NCBI GenBank assembly: GCA_964649415.1
Contig: CAZYSK010000130.1
Span: 1 to 12,635, forward strand
Source: CAZYSK01 sp964649415
Lineage (GTDB): Bacteria > Chloroflexota > Anaerolineae > B4-G1
Reading direction: 5' to 3'
DNA: 12,635 nt
Each line of letters opens with the position of its first letter. Positions within the stretch are counted from its first letter, which is position 1. Made by a program: the position numbers and the translations under genes. Shown here in pieces: positions 7,566-12,635 of the stretch. A model generated the notes under the pieces. It was given only the letters and a program-made list of their open reading frames with translations, was not told the DNA's origin and did no database searches.

Positions 7566-7595
7566 AACCTATAACTACGATGATGGATGTCCCTC

Positions 7596-7610
7596 AGAAA
7601 CCCAGTTTCT
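7596..7610. repeat. Small palindrome between regulator and E1
   Basis: AGAAAC-CCA-GTTTCT is a perfect 6-bp inverted repeat with a 3-base loop. It begins seven bases after the regulator stop codon and lies in the 68-base gap before E1. The sequence resembles AGAAACC-GGTTTCT-type palindromes that I recall as dispersed repeats in Chloroflexota and cyanobacteria. It could stabilise or tune the transcript between the two genes; no T-run follows, so termination is not indicated. Confidence 0.55.
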
Positions 7611-7616
7611 TGCGTT

Positions 7617-8597
7617 TCAGCCCAGGGACAACACCTTTCTCGCTGCAGCGTCATCGGTGATGAGTACGTTCACGTGCCTGCCCCGGAGCGCGCCCAGGAT
7701 GGCCCCGGCCTTCGCCTCCCCCCCCGCCACACCGAGCACTTGCTCCATGCCGTGCAGAGCCTCCAGGTCAATGCCCACGACGCGCTGGTTCAGTTCGATG
7801 TCGAGCACGTTTCCCCAGGCATCGTACTGCCGCGCACAGACGTCCCCCACAACGCCCTGATCCCGTAGGCCGGCCAGCGCCTCCTGGTCCACGTAACCCG
7901 CCCGCAGCAGGCTGTAGGCCGCAGGCCTCGGCGCGCCGATGCCCACCAGGGCCACGTCCGCCTGGCGAGCCAAAGACAGCGTATCCTGGATGCGCGGCTC
8001 GGCCAGCAGAACGTCTCGCGTATGGGCGTCTTCGACGATCAGTGGGGCGTGCAGATAGCGGTACTCGCCCCCGTAGACGCCGGCCAGCATCCGGGCCAGC
8101 TCGGGGCCATCAATCAGCGGGTCCCCCTCACCCACCGCCCCGACCATCTGCACGACGGTGATCGGCAGGCGATGGTGTGGGCGACCACGCTCGGGGCGCA
8201 GCGCCTGCACCGTGCTGTGAACCGCCACCCCCCAGGAAATGCCGAGGATGGCGTCCCGCTCATCCCATCCACTCACGAGCCCTTCGAGGTAGCGGGCAGC
8301 CAGCACCCCCAGACCGCGCACCCTCTCCTGATAAGACCGGTCCTGACTCAACAGGACCCTGGCATGCGCCAGGCCGAAGCGAGCGACCAGTTCCTCCTCG
8401 ATCTCCGGCGCGGTCTTCCAGGGGTAATGCACAGTGATCTCGACCACGCCCTCATCCCGTGCCTCACGAAGTATGCGGGAGACTGTGGAGCGGGAGGTAC
8501 CAACCCGGCGCGCGATTTCGCCCTGCGTCAGGTCATCTTCGTAATACATACTGGCGACCCAAGCCAGCAACTCGGCGTGTTCGACGTGTTCGACCAT
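7617..8597 (-). CDS. SorC/DeoR-type sugar-binding transcriptional regulator
   Basis: A 326-residue cytosolic regulator. An N-terminal helix-turn-helix (about 22-46, LTQGEIARRVGTSRSTVSRILREA) is followed by a SorC-type effector domain with its hallmark segments: GISWG (119-123), GIGAP (219-223), GDVCARQYD (251-259), GVAGGEAKAGAILGAL (289-304) and LITDDAAA (312-319). Such proteins usually bind a phosphorylated sugar or polyol and act as repressors or activators of the neighbouring operon. The ATG at 8597 fits the family N-terminus (ELLAWVASMYYEDDLTQ), but no good ribosome binding site precedes it. It is the first gene of the minus-strand group, 68 bases before E1, and has a strong promoter with an inverted repeat at its start site, which suggests autoregulation. 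The amylase gene diverges from the same region. Confidence 0.9.
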   Translation of the reverse strand: MVEHVEHAELLAWVASMYYEDDLTQGEIARRVGTSRSTVSRILREARDEGVVEITVHYPWKTAPEIEEELVARFGLAHARVLLSQDRSYQERVRGLGVLAARYLEGLVSGWDERDAILGISWGVAVHSTVQALRPERGRPHHRLPITVVQMVGAVGEGDPLIDGPELARMLAGVYGGEYRYLHAPLIVEDAHTRDVLLAEPRIQDTLSLARQADVALVGIGAPRPAAYSLLRAGYVDQEALAGLRDQGVVGDVCARQYDAWGNVLDIELNQRVVGIDLEALHGMEQVLGVAGGEAKAGAILGALRGRHVNVLITDDAAARKVLSLG

Positions 8598-8615
8598 AGG
8601 CTAACGTCCGGCGCG

Positions 8616-8651
8616 TTTGCACATTTTCTCATAAATTGCACTGGTGTGCAA
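8616..8651. promoter_or_regulatory. Candidate operator of the SorC-type regulator
   Basis: TTGCAC-TGGT-GTGCAA (8636-8651) is a perfect 6-bp inverted repeat. A third TTGCAC half-site begins at 8617, 19 bases away, about two helical turns, as expected for a multimeric SorC protein. The block covers the expected start site and early leader of the regulator transcript. A related TGCACTG half-site occurs at 8732-8738, at the start of the amylase transcript. Identification as an operator is inference. Confidence 0.55.
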
Positions 8652-8655
8652 CCTG

Positions 8656-8684
8656 ATTCTACCACACAGGATAGCGGTTGTCAA
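8656..8684 (-). promoter_or_regulatory. Sigma-70 promoter of the regulator-E1-E2 operon
   Basis: On the minus strand TTGACA (8679-8684), a 17-base spacer and TAGAAT (8656-8661). The -35 is perfect and the -10 matches 5 of 6. Transcription should start near 8648, inside the candidate operator. Confidence 0.75.
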
Positions 8685-8692
8685 TCCCCCGG

Positions 8693-8721
8693 TGGACAAA
8701 TAGAGCGAATTCCGTTAGAAT
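8693..8721 (+). promoter_or_regulatory. Sigma-70 promoter of the amylase gene
   Basis: TGGACA (8693-8698), a 17-base spacer and TAGAAT (8716-8721); each box matches 5 of 6. The expected start is near 8728, giving a leader of about 42 bases. Its -35 is only eight bases from the -35 of the opposite promoter. Confidence 0.7.
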
Positions 8722-8757
8722 GCGCCCTTGTGCACTGTTCTCAAAACCAAGCAACCC

Positions 8758-8763
8758 GGAGGT
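8758..8763 (+). promoter_or_regulatory. Amylase ribosome binding site
   Basis: GGAGGT six bases before ATG 8770. It favours this start over the upstream TTG at 8728, which would lie at the transcript start, and over the ATG at 8818, which has no such site. Confidence 0.75.
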
Positions 8764-8769
8764 CCATCC

Positions 8770-10350
8770 ATGGACACACGATTTTGCCGCCAGGATGGCA
8801 GCGGTCCAGCACGGTCAATGTCCGCACCATTCGATGCCACTACCCCCGAGTGGGTCACGAACGCCGTCTTCTACCAGATCTTCCCTGACCGCTTCGCCAG
8901 GAGCGAGCGCATTCCCAAGCCGTCCAACCTGGAGCCCTGGGACACCCCGCCAACCACCTATGGATTCAAAGGCGGGGACCTGCTGGGCGTGGCCGAGCGG
9001 CTGGACTACCTTGCAACCCTGGGGGTCAACGCTATCTACTTCAACCCCATCTTCCAGTCGGCAGCCAACCATCGCTACCACACCCACGACTATCTCCGCG
9101 TGGACCCGATCCTGGGCGGGGACGAGGCGTTTCGTGAGCTGCTGTATGCAGCCCACGCCCGGGGAATTCGCGTCGTACTGGACGGCGTCTTCAACCACGC
9201 CAGCCGAGGGCTCTACCAGTTTCACCACACCCTGGAGAACGGAGCCGCCTCTCCTTATCTGGACTGGTTCCTGTTCGATGAAGAGGGGTTGCGAAACGGC
9301 AGGCGGCTCAACCCCTACCCCGACCCCGAACAACGCCTCCTCGGCGGCCGGGGCAGTATGCAAGATCTGGGCTACCAGGCGTGGTGGGACCTGCCGGCGC
9401 TGCCTAAGTTCAACACCAACACGCCCGCTGTGCGGCGCTTCATCTTCGACGTAGCCCGCCGCTGGATCGATTTCGGCATAGACGGCTGGCGGCTGGATGT
9501 GCCCCAGGACATAGATGACGATGCCTTCTGGCGAGAGTTCCGACGCGAGGTCAAGGCCGCCAAACCCGATGCCTACATCGTGGGCGAAATCTGGTCCGAT
9601 GCGTCCCGCTGGCTCCAGGGCGACCAGTTCGACGCGGTGATGAACTACGTTTTCAACCGCGCATGCCTGGGCTTCTTCGGCGGGGAGCGTCTGGACACCA
9701 GCCAGCAACCCGGCGGCTTCGCGCTGCAGCCGCTGACCGCCACCCAGTTCGCCGACGCCATCGATCGCATGTTGGCGCTCTACGACTGGCAGGTGACGTT
9801 GGCGCAGCTCAACCTCCTCAGTAGCCACGATGAGCCGCGCTTCCTGACGTTGGTGCAGGGCGATAAGGCCGCGCTGAAGCTGGCCACCTTGTTCCAGATG
9901 ACGTTCCCGGGCGCGCCCTGTGTGTACTACGGGGATGAGATCGGCGTGGAGGGCGGACCGGACCCGGATTGCCGCCGCGCCTTCCCCTGGGACGAGGCCC
10001 GCTGGGACCACAACCTGCTGGCCCACTTCCAGCAGGCGATCGCCCTGCGCCACGCGCATCCAGCGCTGCGGCGCGGTGACTACCTGCGGCTGCACGTCGA
10101 CGACGCGCACGGGGTACTCGCTTTCGCCCGCCACGGCTGGACGGAGACGCTGGCCGTGGTGGTCAACAACGGGTCGGACAGCTACCGGCTCGACGTGCCA
10201 GCGGGCAACCTGTATGCCGATGGCACGGTGCTGCACGACCTGTGGGCCGAGGGGCAGGCGCGGGTGAGGGCGGGGCGCATCACCGGCACAGACTTGCCCC
10301 CGCGTTCGGGTGCGATATTCACCGCGCGGGAGGGCGACGGCCGGCAATAG
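8770..10350 (+). CDS. GH13 alpha-amylase family glycosidase (neopullulanase/cyclomaltodextrinase-like)
   Basis: A 526-residue alpha-glucan hydrolase with the four GH13 regions: DGVFNH (138-143), GWRLDVPQD with nucleophile D243, VGEIW with acid/base E273, and SSHDEPR with transition-state stabiliser D354. The stretch YYGDEIGVEGGPDPDCRR (386-403) is typical of the GH13 neopullulanase, maltogenic amylase and cyclomaltodextrinase group. The usual N-terminal CBM34-type domain of that group is absent: the catalytic barrel begins at about residue 27 (PEWVTNAVFYQIFPDRF). A C-terminal beta domain of about 80 residues is present. No signal peptide is seen, so it should act in the cytosol on imported maltodextrins or cyclodextrins. 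It diverges from the SorC-type regulator, which suggests shared control. Exact specificity (neopullulanase, alpha-glucosidase or cyclomaltodextrinase) cannot be decided by eye. Confidence 0.9.
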   Translation: MDTRFCRQDGSGPARSMSAPFDATTPEWVTNAVFYQIFPDRFARSERIPKPSNLEPWDTPPTTYGFKGGDLLGVAERLDYLATLGVNAIYFNPIFQSAANHRYHTHDYLRVDPILGGDEAFRELLYAAHARGIRVVLDGVFNHASRGLYQFHHTLENGAASPYLDWFLFDEEGLRNGRRLNPYPDPEQRLLGGRGSMQDLGYQAWWDLPALPKFNTNTPAVRRFIFDVARRWIDFGIDGWRLDVPQDIDDDAFWREFRREVKAAKPDAYIVGEIWSDASRWLQGDQFDAVMNYVFNRACLGFFGGERLDTSQQPGGFALQPLTATQFADAIDRMLALYDWQVTLAQLNLLSSHDEPRFLTLVQGDKAALKLATLFQMTFPGAPCVYYGDEIGVEGGPDPDCRRAFPWDEARWDHNLLAHFQQAIALRHAHPALRRGDYLRLHVDDAHGVLAFARHGWTETLAVVVNNGSDSYRLDVPAGNLYADGTVLHDLWAEGQARVRAGRITGTDLPPRSGAIFTAREGDGRQ

Positions 10351-10370
10351 CATGCCATAGCTCTACAGAG

Positions 10371-10395
10371 GCGCCGTTCTGATGGCGCGCCGGCA
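10371..10395. repeat. First copy of an imperfect direct repeat with a small stem
   Basis: CGCCGTTCTGATGGCGCGC (10372-10390) recurs as CGCCATTCCGATGGCGCGC at 10423-10441, 51 bases later. In this copy GCGCC (10371-10375) can pair with GGCGC (10384-10388) around an 8-base loop. It lies about 20 bases after the amylase stop and might end that transcript. Confidence 0.6.
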
Positions 10396-10414
10396 GGGAC
10401 GCAGCGGATGCCGT

Positions 10415-10447
10415 CCGACCGCCGCCATTCCGATGGCGCGCGGTCGG
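10415..10447. repeat. Strong hairpin in second copy of the repeat
   Basis: CCGACCG (10415-10421) pairs with CGGTCGG (10441-10447), and CGCCAT (10423-10428) pairs with ATGGCG (10433-10438) around a TCCG loop. The inner and outer stems are joined by C10422 against CG, so about 14 pairs form with one bulge. No T-run follows. It could end the amylase transcript by another mechanism, or be a structured repeat element. Confidence 0.7.
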
Positions 10448-10454
10448 CACCGTC

Positions 10455-10575
10455 TGCGGTCAGCAACATCCGGGCGGTCCGATGAGGCGTGATAGTGCCA
10501 GCCAGAAACCAGACCAAACGTTTGACAGGCTGTCCTGTGCGTGATAAACTCAGCTCGTAGCCAGCGCTGACCGCA
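10455..10575. repeat. 10-bp inverted repeat flanking the propeller promoter
   Basis: TGCGGTCAGC (10455-10464) and GCTGACCGCA (10566-10575) are exact reverse complements. The promoter at 10522-10550 lies between them, and the right arm begins about nine bases after the expected transcription start. Confidence 0.5.
10522..10550 (+). promoter_or_regulatory. Sigma-70 promoter of the beta-propeller/cytochrome gene
   Basis: TTGACA (10522-10527), a 17-base spacer and TAAACT (10545-10550), with TG one base before the -10 (extended -10). Expected start is near 10557, giving a leader of about 60 bases. Confidence 0.75.
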
Positions 10576-10605
10576 CGTCGCCGCGCTTCGTGCGTGACTA
10601 CGAAT

Positions 10606-10610
10606 GGGAG
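10606..10610 (+). promoter_or_regulatory. Ribosome binding site of the beta-propeller/cytochrome gene
   Basis: GGGAG seven bases before the GTG start at 10618. It supports a GTG start that places the hydrophobic export segment at the very N-terminus. Confidence 0.65.
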
Positions 10611-10617
10611 ATAGCAC

Positions 10618-12582
10618 GTGAACGCTCGCAAGGCAGTGCTGATCGCGCTCTTCGGCCTGGCGTGGTTGCTCATGGGCGTGTGCATCCGCGCGAGCCGCGC
10701 GACCGGCGACACCGTCGCCGGGCAACCAGCGCCCGTGGCCTCCCACACGACCTCCAGCTCCAGCTCCAACATCGCTCTCGGTCCTGACGGCACCGTGCTG
10801 CTGGTCGTCAACCCCGATTCTAACTCCATCTCGTTGCTAAGCCTGGGCACGCTGACCACGGTGACTGAGATCTCCGTCGGCGTCGACCCGCGCGCCGTGG
10901 CCATGTCGCCCGACGGGACGACGGCCTATGTGGCCAACCAGGGCTCCGACAGCCTGTCCGTCGTGGACGTGGTCGCGCGACGCGTCACCACCGAGCTTGC
11001 CGTCGGCGACCGGCCGGTGGGCGTGGCCGTGTCACCCGATGGGCGCTTCGTCGCCGTGGCCGAGCTGGGCGATGACCGGGTGCGCTTTCTCGATGCCACG
11101 AACCTGTCTACCCTGTCCACCGCCAGCGTCGCCGACCGGCCCCACGGCCTGGCCTTCACCCCCGACAGCCGCCTGCTCGTCACCCACCTCCTCAGCGGCG
11201 ACGTCACCGTCCTAACCGTGCGCCCCTTCACACTGTACCTGCCGTTGCTCTTACGCTCGCAACCCACGCTCCCCGCACTACGCAACACGCAACACGTCTC
11301 AAGTTTCAGATTCCAAGTTTCTTCTTCCACCACCATCCCCACCTGGCCCCACGTCGCCCCCGCGCCCAACGTCCTCGTCAACGCCGCCGGCACCCGCGCC
11401 TACCTGCCGCAGACGATGGCCCACGGCCTGGGGCTCAACACCCAGTTCGACAATTCTGTGTTCCCCAAGGTGTCAGTTATCAACCTGGAAACGGAAGAAC
11501 ACCAGAAGTCCGAGCACATCTCACTGCCGGAGACCGACCGGCCGGTGGGCCTGCCGTGGGACGTGGCGCTGGCCCACAGCGACGAGGAACTGTGGGTGGT
11601 CAACGCCGCCAGCAATGACGTCTCCGTGATAGACGTCGCCGATCCGAGCAACCCGGCCCGCGTGGCCCACATCTCCGTGGGCCACAACCCGCGCGGGATC
11701 GCCGTCAGCCCCGACGGGGGCACCGCCTACGTGAACAACACGCTCGCTGGTACCGTCAGCGTAATCGACACCAGTGCTTACACCGTCACGTCCGTCATCA
11801 CCGTCACCGAAATCCCGCTGCCACCGGCCCTATTGCACGGCAAGCGGCTCTTCCACTCCAGCGCGCACTCCGACCTGGCCCAGGCGCGCTGGATCAGTTG
11901 CAACACCTGCCACGTCGAGGGGGAACACGACGGGCGCACGTGGCTCCTGCAGTACATCGACGAGGTGCCGCCCGGAGCCACACCGACCATCACCCGCAAC
12001 ACCACCAGCCTGGCAGGGATGATCGAGACCTACCCGCTCCGCTGGTCGGCCGAGTGGGACGAGTCCGCCGACAGCGAGTTCAGCGTGCGCTTCGAGCAGT
12101 TCGGCACCGGGCTGATCCACGACGGCGAGATGCACCCCACGCAAGATCCGAGCCGGCCCAACCAGGGCCGCTCCTACGACCTGGACTGCCTGGCCGCCTT
12201 CATCGACAGCCTGGCGGTGCCGGAACGGAGACACACGCTGACGGCGGCCGAGCTGCGCGGCCAGGCTATCTTCGAGTCGCCCGGGACCGGCTGTGCGACT
12301 TGCCACCCCGCGCCCCTGTACACCGATCTGCAGGTACACGACGTGGGCACGGCCGGGTCCTACGGCGAGTGGTTCGGCCCGCTCATAGACACGCCCACGC
12401 TGCGCTTTCTGTACGACAGTGCCCCCTACCTACACGACGGGAGCGCCACTACGCTGCGCGAAGTCCTGACCAGTGCCAACCCGCAGGACGAGCACGGCGT
12501 CACCTCGCACCTGACGGATGAGGAAATCGCCGATCTGATCGCTTATCTATTGGCTTTGCCTTATGATGAACGATCCAGGTAA
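10618..12582 (+). CDS. Exported YVTN beta-propeller protein fused to a di-haem cytochrome c peroxidase/MauG-like domain
   Basis: The 654-residue protein begins with an export signal or anchor (KAVLIALFGLAWLLMGV, 5-21). The cysteine after it does not fit a lipobox well. Residues about 48-200 and 250-395 form YVTN-type propeller blades, with repeats such as VGVDPRAVAMSPDG, VGDRPVGVAVSPDG and VGHNPRGIAVSPDG. The C-terminal part (about 400-654) has two haem c sites, CNTCH (428-432) and CATCH (559-563), and ends with IDTPTLRFLYDSAPYLHDGS, typical of di-haem peroxidase/MauG proteins, where it normally ends APYMHDG. It should act outside the cytoplasmic membrane in electron transfer or oxidation of a substrate bound by the propeller; the reaction is unknown. 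Between the two sets of blades lies an extra segment (about 203-243) with LYLPLLLRS and the repeat-encoded HVSSFRFQVSS, which looks inserted. No cytochrome maturation gene is in the window. Confidence 0.87.
   Translation: MNARKAVLIALFGLAWLLMGVCIRASRATGDTVAGQPAPVASHTTSSSSSNIALGPDGTVLLVVNPDSNSISLLSLGTLTTVTEISVGVDPRAVAMSPDGTTAYVANQGSDSLSVVDVVARRVTTELAVGDRPVGVAVSPDGRFVAVAELGDDRVRFLDATNLSTLSTASVADRPHGLAFTPDSRLLVTHLLSGDVTVLTVRPFTLYLPLLLRSQPTLPALRNTQHVSSFRFQVSSSTTIPTWPHVAPAPNVLVNAAGTRAYLPQTMAHGLGLNTQFDNSVFPKVSVINLETEEHQKSEHISLPETDRPVGLPWDVALAHSDEELWVVNAASNDVSVIDVADPSNPARVAHISVGHNPRGIAVSPDGGTAYVNNTLAGTVSVIDTSAYTVTSVITVTEIPLPPALLHGKRLFHSSAHSDLAQARWISCNTCHVEGEHDGRTWLLQYIDEVPPGATPTITRNTTSLAGMIETYPLRWSAEWDESADSEFSVRFEQFGTGLIHDGEMHPTQDPSRPNQGRSYDLDCLAAFIDSLAVPERRHTLTAAELRGQAIFESPGTGCATCHPAPLYTDLQVHDVGTAGSYGEWFGPLIDTPTLRFLYDSAPYLHDGSATTLREVLTSANPQDEHGVTSHLTDEEIADLIAYLLALPYDERSR
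11281..11321. repeat. Interspersed repeat inserted in frame in the propeller gene
   Basis: CGCAACA occurs twice in tandem (11281-11294), followed by GTCTCAAGTTTCAGATTCCA (11296-11315) and AGTTTC (11316-11321), the same core as in the E2 linkers. It encodes RNTQHVSSFRFQVSS, at about residues 222-236, between propeller blades. It keeps the frame open and replaces no recognisable blade residues. Confidence 0.65.
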
Positions 12583-12635
12583 TAGAGTGCGGTAAAAGTC
12601 AAACCCGAATTCAGGGTGGGAAACGAACCTTAGCA

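Noticed and set aside
8815..10353. Long open frame antisense to the amylase gene (and similar ones antisense to the aminotransferase at 1208-2167 and to E1 at 5803-7278)
   Set aside because: The sense strand carries complete catalytic motifs in each case; the antisense products are rich in R, H and V with no family resemblance, as expected in GC-rich DNA.
10638..10684. Lipoprotein signal (LLMGVC) in the propeller protein
   Set aside because: The residue before the cysteine is Val, not Gly, Ala or Ser, so a lipobox is unlikely; a Sec signal or anchor fits better.
1..12635. CRISPR arrays, tRNA or rRNA genes, transposases, phage or defence genes
   Set aside because: No regularly spaced repeats with unique spacers, no recognisable RNA gene, and no coding frame resembling these families was seen on either strand.

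Overview
The window looks like a chromosomal segment of a GC-rich bacterium, most probably a member of the Chloroflexota (Anaerolineae-type). The lineage is inferred from high GC, GTG starts, a fused E1 alpha/beta dehydrogenase, a SorC-type sugar regulator, a YLPLLLR-like motif of the sort seen in secreted Chloroflexota proteins, and short degenerate repeats inserted between and inside genes. No rRNA, tRNA, CRISPR array, transposase, phage gene or recognisable defence system was found.

Layout. 1-380 holds no recognisable gene but contains a very strong hairpin (87-145). 381-1058 is a Nudix hydrolase frame whose Nudix box is intact but whose middle is missing; its tail (about 775-1054) does not look like protein. 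1055-3914 is a compact plus-strand group: a fold-type I aminotransferase resembling capreomycidine synthase, a class I SAM-dependent methyltransferase, and a CPBP-type membrane protease overlapping the methyltransferase by ATGA. 3915-4066 is a convergent intergenic region with a hairpin and a 10-bp tandem repeat.

8597-4067 (minus strand) is an apparent operon: a SorC-family regulator, a fused E1 alpha+beta of a 2-oxoacid (pyruvate or acetoin type) dehydrogenase, and a dihydrolipoamide acyltransferase (E2) with two peripheral subunit-binding domains. The E3 gene is not in the window. A near-consensus sigma-70 promoter with an inverted repeat over its start site precedes the regulator. Back to back with it is a second near-consensus promoter for the plus-strand GH13 amylase/neopullulanase-like gene (8770-10350). 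A plausible reading is that the regulator senses a sugar or sugar phosphate and links maltodextrin breakdown to oxidative decarboxylation of the resulting 2-oxoacid.

10351-10617 carries structured repeats and a strong promoter for the last gene (10618-12582), an exported YVTN beta-propeller fused to a C-terminal domain with two CxxCH haem motifs, like di-haem cytochrome c peroxidase/MauG proteins. The remaining bases to 12635 show no gene.

The most notable signals outside the genes are the divergent promoter/operator block; a short repeat (core GTCTCAAG-TTTC-TTCCAAG) that recurs in both E2 linkers and inside the beta-propeller gene in different reading frames; the hairpin at 87-145; and the hairpin pair at 10371-10447.
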